Shown: positions 17,191 through 26,184, counted from the first letter of the stretch. The stretch is DNA of 64,000 nt from Kiritimatiellales bacterium (GCA_003246265.1 QKAU01000017.1:1-64000); one strand, 5' to 3'. Notes: generated by a model not told the origin, from the sequence alone. Numbers and translations: made by a program.

Positions 17191-18357
17191 ATGGCAGCAA
17201 TGATCGACTACGGCATTACCGAAGACCAGATGGAGATCGTCAACCTGATCGACGATTTTGGTCGCGAGCGCATCGTTCCGGTCCGTGCGGAACTGGACGA
17301 AAAGGGGATCTTCCCGGCGGACCTGCTGAAGGAGCTGGCCCAGATGGATCTGATGGGGCTCTACATCCCCGAGGAATACGGCGGCTTTGGCGCGAGCCAG
17401 CTCGGATTCTGCCTGGCGGTCGAAACCATGTCCAAGTACTGCATCGGCGTATCGGTCTCCTATGCCGCCAACGCCTTGGGCGCCGACCCGATTCTGATCG
17501 GCGGTTCCGACGAGCAGAAGGCCAAGTACCTGCCCCCGCTGGCTTCCGGCGAAAAATGGGCCGCCTTCGGCCTGACCGAGCCCAATGCCGGCTCCGATGC
17601 CGGCGGCATCGCCACCACTGCGGTGAAGAAGGGCGACAAGTATGTCCTCAACGGCACCAAGCAGTGGATTACCAACGGCGGCGAGGCCGACATCTATACC
17701 ATCTTCGCCGTCACCAACAAGGCCAAGGGCGCGCGTGGCGTATCCTGCTTCATCGTTGAAAAGGACACGCCCGGATTCAGCTTCGGCAAGAAAGAGGACA
17801 AGCTCGGCATCCGCGCCTCCGCCACCCGCGAACTGATCTTCGAGGATTGCGAAGTACCTGCCGAAAACCTGATCGGTCGCGAAGGCATGGGCTTCCTGCT
17901 CGCCATGAAGACGTTCGACATCTCCCGTCCGGGGATTGCCGCGCAGGGCGTTGGCCTGGCGCAGGGCGCGCTGGACGAGGCGGTCAAGTACGCCAAGGTC
18001 CGCAGGCAGTTCGACAAGCCGATCATCGCCAACCAAGGCCTGCTCTGGATGCTGGCCGAGATGGCCACCAAGGTCGAAACCGCGCGCGCCATCACCTACG
18101 CGGCGTGCCGCACCATCGACGCCGGCGTGAAGGATGTCTCCAAGATCTCCGCCATGTGCAAATACTATGCGGGCGACGTGGCGATGTCGGTCACGACCGA
18201 TGCCGTGCAGGTCTTTGGCGGCTATGGCTTCATGAAGGAGTATCCGGTCGAGAAGATGATGCGCGACGCCAAGATCCTCCAGATCTACGAAGGCACCAAC
18301 CAGATCCAGCGCGACATCGTCGGCACCTCGCTCGTCAAGGAGTACGCCTCCAACTAG
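17191..18357 (+). CDS. Acyl-CoA dehydrogenase (short-chain type)
   Basis: 388 residues; start ATG with GGAGAGAG SD. Standard ACAD architecture: helical N-domain, beta domain with FGLTEPNAGSDAGG (FAD/substrate contact) and WITNGGEADIY, C-terminal helical domain with VFGGYGFMKEYPVE and the catalytic base region LQIYEGTNQIQRDI. The Glu in YEGTNQ is the position of the short/medium-chain catalytic base. FAD-linked oxidation of an acyl-CoA, or reduction of an enoyl-CoA in a fermentative pathway, with EtfAB as partner; the chain length is inferred. Followed by a strong terminator. Confidence 0.92.
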   Translation: MAAMIDYGITEDQMEIVNLIDDFGRERIVPVRAELDEKGIFPADLLKELAQMDLMGLYIPEEYGGFGASQLGFCLAVETMSKYCIGVSVSYAANALGADPILIGGSDEQKAKYLPPLASGEKWAAFGLTEPNAGSDAGGIATTAVKKGDKYVLNGTKQWITNGGEADIYTIFAVTNKAKGARGVSCFIVEKDTPGFSFGKKEDKLGIRASATRELIFEDCEVPAENLIGREGMGFLLAMKTFDISRPGIAAQGVGLAQGALDEAVKYAKVRRQFDKPIIANQGLLWMLAEMATKVETARAITYAACRTIDAGVKDVSKISAMCKYYAGDVAMSVTTDAVQVFGGYGFMKEYPVEKMMRDAKILQIYEGTNQIQRDIVGTSLVKEYASN

Positions 18358-18380
18358 CGATGGATCGCTTCGTTACGGCA

Positions 18381-18406
18381 AACCCCGCCGAAAGGCGGGG
18401 TTTTTT
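18381..18406 (+). terminator. Intrinsic terminator after acyl-CoA dehydrogenase
   Basis: Nine-bp stem AACCCCGCC / GGCGGGGTT, GAAA tetraloop, then six T residues. It ends the etfBA-trxB-acd transcription unit. Confidence 0.9.
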
Positions 18407-18471
18407 CGTGCCCGGAAAGGTTGGCGCAAAATGGTGTTGCGGATGGCCCAGGGGTTTGGAAGCGTGGCGGC

Positions 18472-19077
18472 ATGAAACATTTCCTCTTCGATATTGGCAA
18501 CGTGCTGGTCGATTTCGACACCGACAACCTGCTGCGCGAAATGGCGCAGGCCGGAGGGCGGGAGTCCCATGCCTTGACGGAGAAGGACCTCTCCATGATC
18601 GATGCGGTCGAGAAGGGCTGGCTCACCGACGAGGAGTATGTCGGCTATCTGAACCAGGCGAAAGGGTTGTCGTGGACGGTGGGCGACCTGGTCGCCGTAT
18701 GGTCCCGCATGTTCTCGATCAACGAAACCGGATTCGGCCTGTTCGCGGCCGCCAAGCAGTCGGAAGAAACCCGTGTCCATACCGTCAGCAACATTGCGCG
18801 GCACCACATCGATGCCATCGAAGGCAAGTGGAAGGGATTCTTCGACGGCGTCGACCGGCTGTTCCTCTCCTACCAGATCGGCAGCAGGAAGCCCGATCCG
18901 GCCATCTACCGCCACGTGCTGGATAGCCTGGGCGTGGCAGGAGGGGAGTGCTTCTTCATCGACGACCGGCCCGAGAACATCGAGGCTGCCCGCGACGAGG
19001 GGATCGAGGCGCACATTTTCATTCCCGGGAACCACGCGGTGATCCAGAAAAAGGCGGAGACCTTCTTTGGATGGTAG
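18472..19077 (+). CDS. HAD superfamily phosphatase, YihX-like
   Basis: 201 residues from ATG 18472; upstream in-frame codons belong to the leader. HAD motif I is FDIGNVLVDFD, motif II lies near VSNIARHH, motif III lysine in GSRKPDP and motif IV FFIDDRPENIEAA. The DIGNVLVD form is that of the YihX/alpha-D-glucose-1-phosphatase group rather than the DxDGT form. Cytoplasmic sugar-phosphate phosphatase is the likely activity; the exact substrate is unknown. Stands alone between two terminator-like regions. Confidence 0.8.
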   Translation: MKHFLFDIGNVLVDFDTDNLLREMAQAGGRESHALTEKDLSMIDAVEKGWLTDEEYVGYLNQAKGLSWTVGDLVAVWSRMFSINETGFGLFAAAKQSEETRVHTVSNIARHHIDAIEGKWKGFFDGVDRLFLSYQIGSRKPDPAIYRHVLDSLGVAGGECFFIDDRPENIEAARDEGIEAHIFIPGNHAVIQKKAETFFGW

Positions 19078-19134
19078 AGACGCCCCCGGGAAACCGTCCC
19101 GTCCCACGGGTCCTAGAGCAGGCAACGATGGAAG

Positions 19135-19180
19135 GGCGGTGTGTCCCGCACCGCCGTGGACGGCGGGGGACAGCCGTCCC
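19135..19180. repeat. Compound palindromic element between convergent genes
   Basis: Three interlocking hairpins in 46 bases: GGCGGTG/CACCGCC, CCGCCG-TGGA-CGGCGG and GGGAC-AGCC-GTCCC. It may serve as a terminator for the HAD gene and htpG, but there is no T-run. The dense GC palindrome style is typical of dispersed intergenic repeats. Confidence 0.45.
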
Positions 19181-19221
19181 TACCAGTGGAATCGGCAGCG
19201 GCATCCCATTCGTGAACTGCC

Positions 19222-21081
19222 CTAGCCGGCCAGCACCTCGTTGAGCCGCGCTGCGAAGCCGGCGGGATCCTCCAGCTTTGCCCCGGACGCGATTACCGCC
19301 TGGTCGTGCAGCAGCTTCGCATAGGTCGCGACCTTCGGGTCCTGCTTGTTGGCGGCATAGAGGGCCTGCAGCTTCTGGACAACGGGATGTTCGGGATTGA
19401 GTTCCAGTACCGACTCCCTTTCCGGCACCTCCTGGCCCATGCGGCGCATCATCGCCTCGATGTGCGGGCTCATGGAGTATTCGTCGCCCACGAGCACAGC
19501 GGCGGATTCCTTGAGCCGTCCGGTAAGCTTGACCTCCTTGACGCCCGGAAGCAGCTCCTTGGCATGGCCCAGCAGCTCCGCAAACGCCTTGGTGGATTCC
19601 GCAAGCGCCTCCTGGTCCTCTTCGATGCCGCCCTTGTTGACGGCCTTGAGCTTCTTTCCCTTGTACTCCATCAACTGGGGGATGACGAACTCATCGATGG
19701 GATCGGTCATCAGCAGGACCTCACGGCCATCTGCGGCATAGGCTTCGAGGAAGGGAGAGTGCTCAATGGCTGCACGGCTTTCGCCGGCCAGGTAGAGGAT
19801 CTCCTCGCGGTCGCCCATGTTTTCCACGTAGTCGCCCAGTCCGGTCTTTTCTCCGGCCGGCCTGGCCGTGGTTTCGAAGAGCAGGAGGTCGGCGATCTTC
19901 TCCCGGTTTTCCCAGTCGGACTGCAATCCTTCCTTAAGGATCGAGCCGAACTCGTCGTGGAATTTGGAGAATTTCTTGGAATCCTGCTCCTTCATCTGCG
20001 CGAGGGTCTTCAGGATGCGGCCCACCAGGTTCTTGCGGATCTTGTCGAGCTGGGGGTTCTCCTGGAGGATTTCACGCGATACGTTGAGCGGCAGGTCGGA
20101 CGAGTCGACCACCCCCTTTACGAAGCGGAGATAGCCAGGCAGCAGATTGTCGAAGTCGTTGGAAATGAAAACGCGCTGGACGTAGAGGTTGAGGTGTGCC
20201 TTGGGGTCGTTGTTCCATACCATGTCGAAGGGTTTCGCCGCGGGAAGGAAGAGCAGCGCCTTGAATTCGATGGCGCCTTCGGCGTTGTAGTGGATGGTCT
20301 CCGCCGGATCCTTGAAGTCGTGCGAGATGTGCTTGTAGAATTCCGAATATTCCTCATCGGAAATCTCGCCCTTGGGCCGCAGCCAGATCGCCTTGCGGGT
20401 GTTGAGCTGCTCCTCCTTCGGCACCTCGGTACCCTTTTCTTCATCCTTTTCCGTAGTGAGCAGAATGATGGGATGCTCAACAAAGTCGGAGAACTTCTTC
20501 ACGACGGAACGCAGCTCCCAGGCATCGAGATACTCCGCGGCATCGTCCTTGAGATGCAGAACCACATCGGTGCCGCGCGTCGCGCGGTCGGCATCGGACA
20601 GGGTAAAGCTTCCGGTACCCTTCGATGTCCACTTGACAGCCTCCCCGCCATGGGCCCTGGTGATGACGGTCACTTCATCGGCCACCATGAACGACGCGTA
20701 GAAACCGACGCCGAACTGGCCGATCAGCTCCGGATTGTTCTGCGCACCCATCGCCTTCGCCTTTGCGAGGAACGCCTTGGTGCCGGAGTGGGCGATGGTA
20801 CCGAGGTTTTCGATGACGGCCTCCTGCGACATTCCGATGCCGTTGTCCGAGATGGTCAGTGTCCGGGCCTCCTTATCGGCGTTGATCGTGATCTTCCAGT
20901 CCGACTCCCCGTCCAGCAGTTCCGTGTTGGTCAAACCTTCGAAGCGCACCTTGTCGATGGCGTCGCAGGCATTGGAGATCAGTTCGCGCAGGAAGACTTC
21001 GCGATGCGAATAGAGCGAATGGGTGATGAGGTGCAGCAGCTGGTCGAGTTCGGTTTTGAACTTCATCGTCTTCTGGGCCAT
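19222..21081 (-). CDS. htpG: Hsp90-family chaperone HtpG
   Basis: 619 residues; ATG with AGGAG SD. GHKL ATPase N-domain: ELISNACDAIDK (ATP/Mg Asn), DNGIGM, GQFGVGFYASFMVADEV. Middle domain with VFISNDF and the conserved NVSREILQ. C-terminal dimerisation domain of normal bacterial length, without a eukaryotic MEEVD tail. ATP-driven chaperone for client maturation under stress. Transcribed alone, convergent with the HAD gene and divergent from a beta-propeller gene. Confidence 0.97.
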   Translation of the reverse strand: MAQKTMKFKTELDQLLHLITHSLYSHREVFLRELISNACDAIDKVRFEGLTNTELLDGESDWKITINADKEARTLTISDNGIGMSQEAVIENLGTIAHSGTKAFLAKAKAMGAQNNPELIGQFGVGFYASFMVADEVTVITRAHGGEAVKWTSKGTGSFTLSDADRATRGTDVVLHLKDDAAEYLDAWELRSVVKKFSDFVEHPIILLTTEKDEEKGTEVPKEEQLNTRKAIWLRPKGEISDEEYSEFYKHISHDFKDPAETIHYNAEGAIEFKALLFLPAAKPFDMVWNNDPKAHLNLYVQRVFISNDFDNLLPGYLRFVKGVVDSSDLPLNVSREILQENPQLDKIRKNLVGRILKTLAQMKEQDSKKFSKFHDEFGSILKEGLQSDWENREKIADLLLFETTARPAGEKTGLGDYVENMGDREEILYLAGESRAAIEHSPFLEAYAADGREVLLMTDPIDEFVIPQLMEYKGKKLKAVNKGGIEEDQEALAESTKAFAELLGHAKELLPGVKEVKLTGRLKESAAVLVGDEYSMSPHIEAMMRRMGQEVPERESVLELNPEHPVVQKLQALYAANKQDPKVATYAKLLHDQAVIASGAKLEDPAGFAARLNEVLAG

Positions 21082-21138
21082 GTCGTCATTCTCCTGTATT
21101 TGCCGGAAACCGGGTCGTTGTTCGAAAAACGGTCGTTT

Positions 21139-21167
21139 GTAATAAGTAACCTGCCGGATGGTTTCAA
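21139..21167 (-). promoter_or_regulatory. Candidate sigma-70 promoter of htpG
   Basis: On the minus strand -35 TTGAAA and -10 TATTAC are separated by 17 nt, about 60 nt before the htpG start. No CIRCE (HrcA) element is visible. Confidence 0.45.
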
Positions 21168-21207
21168 GCCTTGGCTTCCGCGTTTTTCAATGGCCGCCCG
21201 GCCCGCC

Positions 21208-21242
21208 TTGACAGCCCGACGCCCATCGATTAATCGTCGGGC
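21208..21242 (+). promoter_or_regulatory. Promoter with overlapping inverted repeat before the beta-propeller gene
   Basis: Perfect -35 TTGACA (21208-21213), 17-nt spacer and a weak -10 TAATCG. The arms GCCCGACG (21214-21221) and CGTCGGGC (21235-21242) flank the spacer, a position suited to an operator; a leader hairpin is the alternative. Confidence 0.4.
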
Positions 21243-21272
21243 AGTTAGATGACCTTGATTGAAGGGAATACC

Positions 21273-22295
21273 ATGAATCATCGCAAACTGTTTCTCCTTC
21301 CTGCGCTTTTCCTGCTCCAGGCGATCCAGCCGTCGCTGGCGACCGGCAAACTGCAGCCGGCCAGACTGTTCGTCACGCTTCCGGACTACTGTCCGACGCC
21401 GGACGCCCTGGCGGTCGCCCCCGACGGGAGCCTTACCTTGTCGTGCCCGAACTATGCCGACAAGGCATGTCCGGGAGTCATCGTATCGATCAGGAACGGT
21501 ACCGTTTCGAAACTGGCGGAGGTTCCCGGAGCCCGCGCGGGCACCCCGGGCCGACCGATGGGCATTGCATACGGACCCGACGGCGCCTTGTATGCCAATG
21601 CCGATGGCCAACTGCTCCGGCTGACGTTCGTGGACGGCAAGCTGGCGAATACCGAGGTCATCGCCTTTGGCATGCAGGGACCGAACGGGCTCCGCTATCA
21701 CGACGGATGCCTCTACGTCACCCTGCCCAGGCTTCCCGGATTCGGCACCGCCATGAACACCGGAGGGGTCTACCGCTTCAGGGAAACCGACCGCAACATC
21801 GCCATCAACAACGATGCCTCCGACACGAACCTCATCTTTTCCATCCAAACGCAGAATCCCGACAAGCAGTTCGGACTGGACGGATTGGATTTCGACAGGG
21901 AGGGCAACCTGCTGGTGGCCGATTTCGGCGATGCCGTCATATACAAGCTCCAGCTGAACTCCGCCGGGCGGGTCGAACACCACGAGGTGTACGCCGATCT
22001 ACAGACAACGGGCATCGACGGCATGGTGTTCGACGGGCAGGGAAACCTCTTCGTGGCCGGGTTTTCGCGAAACCAGATCCTGAAGGTCACCGCGGACAGG
22101 AAGGTCGTGGTCGTCGCCGAATACCCCGACAACGACGGGGCCAACGGCGAACTGGACCAGCCGGTGGACCTGGTCATACACGACGGCAAGCTCGTCGTTT
22201 CCAACTTCGACCTGATGGCCGAGCCCGGCATGGTCAACACGAAGCACAGCAAACCCTACACGCTCTCCTTCATCGAGCTCGCCGATATCCAATAG
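21273..22295 (+). CDS. Exported SMP-30/NHL-like beta-propeller protein
   Basis: 340 residues from ATG 21273 (GAAGGGA SD); the upstream in-frame ATG would place eight residues before the signal peptide. Signal peptide KLFLLPALFLLQAIQPSLA. The body repeats blade-like motifs (APDGSL, GPDGALYAN, FDREGNLLVADFG, FDGQGNLFVAGF), typical of six-bladed SMP-30/gluconolactonase or NHL folds. Some members are lactonases or bind divalent metal; no clear metal-ligand set is evident. Periplasmic sugar lactonase or a binding protein; not resolvable. It ends 4 nt before the end of the convergent queA gene. Confidence 0.72.
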   Translation: MNHRKLFLLPALFLLQAIQPSLATGKLQPARLFVTLPDYCPTPDALAVAPDGSLTLSCPNYADKACPGVIVSIRNGTVSKLAEVPGARAGTPGRPMGIAYGPDGALYANADGQLLRLTFVDGKLANTEVIAFGMQGPNGLRYHDGCLYVTLPRLPGFGTAMNTGGVYRFRETDRNIAINNDASDTNLIFSIQTQNPDKQFGLDGLDFDREGNLLVADFGDAVIYKLQLNSAGRVEHHEVYADLQTTGIDGMVFDGQGNLFVAGFSRNQILKVTADRKVVVVAEYPDNDGANGELDQPVDLVIHDGKLVVSNFDLMAEPGMVNTKHSKPYTLSFIELADIQ

Positions 22296-22299
22296 GCCT

Positions 22300-23334
22300 T
22301 CAGAGGATCAGCATGCAGTCGCCATAGCTGAAGAAACGATATCTTTCCTCCACGGCAACGCGGTAGGCTTTGAGCATGGCTTCCCGTCCGGCAAAGGCCG
22401 ACATCATCATCAGGAGCGTCGACTTGGGCAGGTGGAAGTTGGTGAGGATGGCGTCGACATTCCGGAAGGCGTAGGGCGGGTGGATGAAGATGTTGGTCGA
22501 GCCCTCGGCCGCGCGCAGCGGCACCACGGATTCAAGGGAGCGGACCGAGGTCGAGCCTACGGCAACCACGCGGCCTCCGGCCTCCTTTGCGGCGGCGATG
22601 GTCCGGGCAGCCCGGTCGGGGATCGAATAGCGTTCGTGGTGCATTTCGTGGTCGGCGATGAACTCGGCCGAAACAGGCCGGAACGTGCCCAGTCCGACGT
22701 GCAGCGTCAGTTCGGCGCATGCAACACCCTGTCCTTCGAGTTTTCGCAGCAGTTCGGGCGTGAAGTGGAGTCCTGCGGTGGGTGCGGCGGCGGCGCCCGG
22801 TGCGGATGCGTAGACTGTCTGGTAGCGCTGCCGGTCGATGGTGACCTGCTCCTGCGTCTGGTGCTTGCGGTCGATGTACGGGGGCAGGGGAGGGAGGCCC
22901 TCCTCGTCGAGAACCTCCATCAGCGGACAGTTGGATTCGATCCGCAGGACCGCTTCACCCTGTTCCCCATCGTAGAGCACGGTGGCGGCAGCCTTGCCGG
23001 AACAGAGCCGGATGCCCTCGCCGACCTTCGGGCGGCGCGAGGCCTTCATCAGCACCTTCCACTCGCCGGGCGCGGACTCCTCGAGCAGCAGCAACTCCAC
23101 CTTGCCGCCGGATATCGCCTTGTGGCCGAAGACGCGGGCGGGGATCACCTTGGTGTTGTTGAGCACCAGAACGTCGGGCGCGCGAAGATAGCCGGTCATG
23201 TCGGCAATGCGGCAGTGTTCGATCGTACCCGAGCCCCGGTGGAGGACCATCATGCGCGCCTGGTCGCGCCGCTCGGCCGGATGCTGGGCAATCAGCTCCG
23301 GCGGCAGATCATAGTTGAACAGTTCCGTTTTCAT
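22300..23334 (-). CDS. queA: S-adenosylmethionine:tRNA ribosyltransferase-isomerase
   Basis: 344 residues, normal length. N-terminal FNYDLPPELIAQHP, then RDQARMMVLHR, the APTAGLHFTPELL segment, ELTLHVGLGTFRPV and LESVV in the order expected for QueA. Transfers the ribosyl part of SAM to preQ1 in the wobble position of tRNA to make epoxyqueuosine. No other queuosine gene is in the window. Confidence 0.95.
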   Translation of the reverse strand: MKTELFNYDLPPELIAQHPAERRDQARMMVLHRGSGTIEHCRIADMTGYLRAPDVLVLNNTKVIPARVFGHKAISGGKVELLLLEESAPGEWKVLMKASRRPKVGEGIRLCSGKAAATVLYDGEQGEAVLRIESNCPLMEVLDEEGLPPLPPYIDRKHQTQEQVTIDRQRYQTVYASAPGAAAAPTAGLHFTPELLRKLEGQGVACAELTLHVGLGTFRPVSAEFIADHEMHHERYSIPDRAARTIAAAKEAGGRVVAVGSTSVRSLESVVPLRAAEGSTNIFIHPPYAFRNVDAILTNFHLPKSTLLMMMSAFAGREAMLKAYRVAVEERYRFFSYGDCMLIL

Positions 23335-23385
23335 CTGCTAGTTTCCAAATCCGCCGAAGGGCAGGCAAAGCGAAGGAATTGAACG

Positions 23386-23985
23386 ATGAAACGCACCCCG
23401 ATGACAACCCGCAAAAACGCCTTTACGCTCATCGAGCTGCTGGCCGTGATCGCGGTGATCGGCATTCTCATCACGCTGATCTCCCCGGTGATCGGCAAGG
23501 CGCAGTTCCAGGCGAAGCTGACCAGGGAGGCGACCAAGGCCCGGGGGATCGTGGAGGCCATCACGGCCAAGGAGGCCGCCAGCCGCTTTGGCAGGGGCTG
23601 GCCCAAGAGCGGGGAGTACAACTCCTCGACCGCCTTCCTGAAGGAGTTGGTGGAGCAGGGGTTTCTCGATGTCGACTTCGCCTACTTCGCCGGCCCGGGC
23701 ATGCGGCCCGCCATGGGGGCTTCCGACTTTTCCGCCGAAAACAACATCTGGTGCATCGTCCTCGACCTGGACGATACGTCGCCGGGCAACATGCCGGCGG
23801 TCTATACCCGCAACCTCGACATCGGTTCGCTCCAGTTCAGCGACTCCGAACCACTGGGGCGCAAGGGTTTCGCCTTCGCAACCAAGAATGGGGAGGCAAG
23901 TGCCGTCCTCCAGGCCGAGATGAACGACGCCGAGGTCTTCGCGGCCATATTCAGGACCAACGGCGTGGCCGTGCTGCTGCCGTGA
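23386..23985 (+). CDS. Orphan type II/IV pseudopilin-like protein
   Basis: 199 residues; ATG with AAGGA 8 nt upstream. Class III signal NAFTLIELLAVIAVIGIL, with Ala in place of the usual Gly at -1 (tolerated by prepilin peptidases) and Glu at +5. The C-terminal domain (~60-199) is unlike the major pseudopilin GspG; it has a W-P-K-S-G segment and YFAGPGMRPAM. Many such one-off pilin-like proteins occur in PVC bacteria. Not in an obvious operon with its neighbours queA and hemW. Confidence 0.7.
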   Translation: MKRTPMTTRKNAFTLIELLAVIAVIGILITLISPVIGKAQFQAKLTREATKARGIVEAITAKEAASRFGRGWPKSGEYNSSTAFLKELVEQGFLDVDFAYFAGPGMRPAMGASDFSAENNIWCIVLDLDDTSPGNMPAVYTRNLDIGSLQFSDSEPLGRKGFAFATKNGEASAVLQAEMNDAEVFAAIFRTNGVAVLLP

Positions 23986-24050
23986 GGTACCTCGGTCGAT
24001 CCGTCCCGTGCGGGTCCCGTGGGCAACGATCCATATAGTCGGAATCCAGC

Positions 24051-25199
24051 ATGACCGGCCTGTACATCCATGTCCCGCTCTGCATATCGCGCTGCCGATA
24101 CTGCGACTTCTACAAGCTGACTCCCAAGGAATGGGACAACGTCGCGGCCTATCTGCTGGCGCTCGAAACCGAACTGTCCCGCCTGCCGGAGGATTTCGTT
24201 CCGGAGACCGTATTCATCGGCGGCGGTACGCCGACGGCCCTGTCGCCGCCGGAGCTCCATCGGCTGCTGGGAGCGGTTGCCCGGCGGTTCGACGTGGCGT
24301 CCGTCGAGGAATACTCCTGCGAAGCCAATCCGGGAACGCTGACGACAGAGAAGCTTTCGATCCTCCGGGAGGGGGGAGTCAACCGCATCTCCATCGGCGT
24401 CCAATCCTTCAACCCCCGGGCGTTGCGGCTGCTGGGCCGCATCCATACGCCCGGGCAGGCCGTGGAAGGCGTCCGGATGGCTCGGGCGGCCGGGTTCGAC
24501 AACCTCAACATCGACCTCATCCAAAGCATACCGGGAATGGCACCGGCCGATGTGATCGACGACGCTCTGCGGGCTGCCGAACTCGCTCCCGAGCATATTG
24601 CATACTACAACCTCATCTATGAACCCGGTACGCCCCTGACGCGCGACCGGGATGAGGGCCGCGTCGTACCACCCGGCGACGACGAAGAAGCGGACAACTA
24701 CTACGCCGTCAAGGATGCCCTGGCCGCAGCGGGATACGCGCACTACGAAATCTCCAACTTCACCCGTGCCGGCAGGGAGTGCCTTCACAACGTGCTCTAC
24801 TGGCAGGGGGGCGAATACCTGGGTTGCGGTCCTTCCGCCCATTCCCACTGGAAGGGGAGGCGGTTCGGCAACGTGCCCGACGTCCATGCCTACTGCCAGC
24901 GCATGGGGCGCGGGGAGAAGCCGTTCGACGAGACCGAGTCGCTGCCGCCGCGCCGGAAGGCGCGGGAAACCCTGGTAATGTGGCTCCGCATGCTGGAGGG
25001 AGTAAATGCCGCGCATTTCGAGAAAGTGGCCGGGATCACCCTGGAAATGCTGTGCGGAGCGGAGATTGCGGCCTTGGTGGAGGAGGGGTTGTTGGGATGG
25101 AATGGCGGGCAGCTGGCGCTGACGCGCGAAGCCCTGTTCATCTGCAACAGCGTATTCTCCGAACTGGTCCATGAGGAGGATGCCGGAGACGGGCGATAA
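24051..25199 (+). CDS. hemW: Radical SAM protein, HemW-like (haem chaperone / HemN-related)
   Basis: 382 residues. N-terminal radical SAM motif C11-x3-C15-x2-C18 in PLCISRCRYCDFYK, GGGTPTAL, FEANP-equivalent CEANPGT and SIGVQSF. The C-terminal HemN-like domain has YEISNF, LGCGPSAHSHW. Length and the absence of the N-terminal extension fit HemW (haem insertion chaperone) rather than HemN coproporphyrinogen oxidase; older annotation calls it oxygen-independent coproporphyrinogen III oxidase. Binds a 4Fe-4S cluster and SAM in the cytoplasm. Confidence 0.85.
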   Translation: MTGLYIHVPLCISRCRYCDFYKLTPKEWDNVAAYLLALETELSRLPEDFVPETVFIGGGTPTALSPPELHRLLGAVARRFDVASVEEYSCEANPGTLTTEKLSILREGGVNRISIGVQSFNPRALRLLGRIHTPGQAVEGVRMARAAGFDNLNIDLIQSIPGMAPADVIDDALRAAELAPEHIAYYNLIYEPGTPLTRDRDEGRVVPPGDDEEADNYYAVKDALAAAGYAHYEISNFTRAGRECLHNVLYWQGGEYLGCGPSAHSHWKGRRFGNVPDVHAYCQRMGRGEKPFDETESLPPRRKARETLVMWLRMLEGVNAAHFEKVAGITLEMLCGAEIAALVEEGLLGWNGGQLALTREALFICNSVFSELVHEEDAGDGR

Positions 25200-25301
25200 A
25201 AATGCGCCTTTGTTCTTGCAAAGCGGCCGGGAATCCATAGATTCCCAAGCTCTTGTTCAACATGAACGGATTTGAAACCAATCATTGCCGAGGTATTTGC
25301 C

Positions 25302-25532
25302 ATGGGAAGAGAATGTGCTGTAACGGGTAAGAAGACCATCGTGGGCCGCCGTATCGTCCGCAAGGGTCTGTCCAAGAAAAAGGGCGGGATCGGCCTTCAC
25401 GTCACCAGCGCGACAAAGCGCACCTTCAAGCCGAACCTGCAGCGCGTCCGCGTCAAGGATGAAAACGGCACGGTCCGCCGCGTATGGGTCTCCACCAAGG
25501 CGATCCGCTCCGGCGCAGTCAACAAGGCCTAG
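25302..25532 (+). CDS. rpmB: 50S ribosomal protein L28
   Basis: 76 residues from ATG 25302 (GAGG upstream), the start that gives MGRECAVTGKK, the standard L28 N-terminus. FKPNLQRVRV and the VSTKAIRSG end agree with the family. Only one N-terminal Cys is present, so it lacks the four-Cys zinc ribbon. A weak promoter (TTGCAA, 16 nt, TAGATT) may lie at 25216-25243. Followed by a strong terminator; rpmG is not adjacent. Confidence 0.95.
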   Translation: MGRECAVTGKKTIVGRRIVRKGLSKKKGGIGLHVTSATKRTFKPNLQRVRVKDENGTVRRVWVSTKAIRSGAVNKA

Positions 25533-25556
25533 CAGGCCTCACTGGACACGATGCAT

Positions 25557-25585
25557 AACCGTCCCGCCCCGGGACGGTTTTTTTT
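25557..25585 (+). terminator. Intrinsic terminator of rpmB
   Basis: Nine-bp stem AACCGTCCC / GGGACGGTT with a 5-nt loop and eight T residues. Confidence 0.95.
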
Positions 25586-25620
25586 GGTCCAACGGGACGA
25601 TGCCAACCGGGGAAACAAAA

Positions 25621-25642
25621 AAGCACCCCGGTTGGGGTGCTT
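25621..25642 (-). terminator. Intrinsic terminator of rpsN
   Basis: Nine-bp stem AAGCACCCC / GGGGTGCTT with a 4-nt loop; on the minus strand it runs into TTTTTTGTTT. It is a separate element from the rpmB terminator 36 bases away. Confidence 0.92.
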
Positions 25643-25668
25643 GTCTTCCAACGAAATGGATGGGTGGT

Positions 25669-25974
25669 TTACCAGCTCGCCTTGGTCATCCCTGGAATCT
25701 GGCCCTTGGAGGCCATTTCGCGCAGGGTGATGCGGGAAAGGCCGAACTTGCGGTAGACGGCCTTCGGGCGCCCGGTAACGGAGCAACGGTTCATGATGCG
25801 GTTGGGATTGGCGTCGAGCGGCAGCGAACGGAGCTTGCGGACGGCAACCATGCGTTCTTCCGGAGCGGTTTCCGGGTTGCGGATGATCTTCTTGAGCTCG
25901 ATGCGCCGCTCGTAGTATTTCGCCGCGCAGTCGATGCGCTTCTGGTTCTTGGCAATTTTGCTCTTCTTGGCCAT
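25669..25974 (-). CDS. rpsN: 30S ribosomal protein S14, zinc-independent form
   Basis: 101 residues from ATG 25974 (AAAGGA upstream). [13 protein letters not shown] start, [21 protein letters not shown]-type motif (here [10 protein letters not shown]) and GMTKASW end are diagnostic. Length and the lack of a CxxC pair mark the long zinc-independent form. It stands alone, away from the ribosomal spc operon, convergent with rpmB. Confidence 0.95.
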   Translation of the reverse strand: MAKKSKIAKNQKRIDCAAKYYERRIELKKIIRNPETAPEERMVAVRKLRSLPLDANPNRIMNRCSVTGRPKAVYRKFGLSRITLREMASKGQIPGMTKASW

Positions 25975-26184
25975 ATGCTGTTGGTTCCTTTTGTTGAAAG
26001 ACCGGTGGATAAAACATAAACCGCCTACGCCGTGCAACCCTTAAATGGGGAAAAATCGCCGTATATTCGCCAGGCGGAACCGGAGAAAGGCGCACGAACG
26101 GCCCTTTTATCTTGAAAGGTGAGCGCGGAACCGTAATTTACACGCCAGTTGGTGCGGCGAATCCAAGCATGCAAGGAGTTTCAT

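Noticed and set aside
19306-21252. Plus-strand open frame of 648 codons
   Set aside because: Antisense to htpG; composition is that of a shadow frame and no family motif appears.
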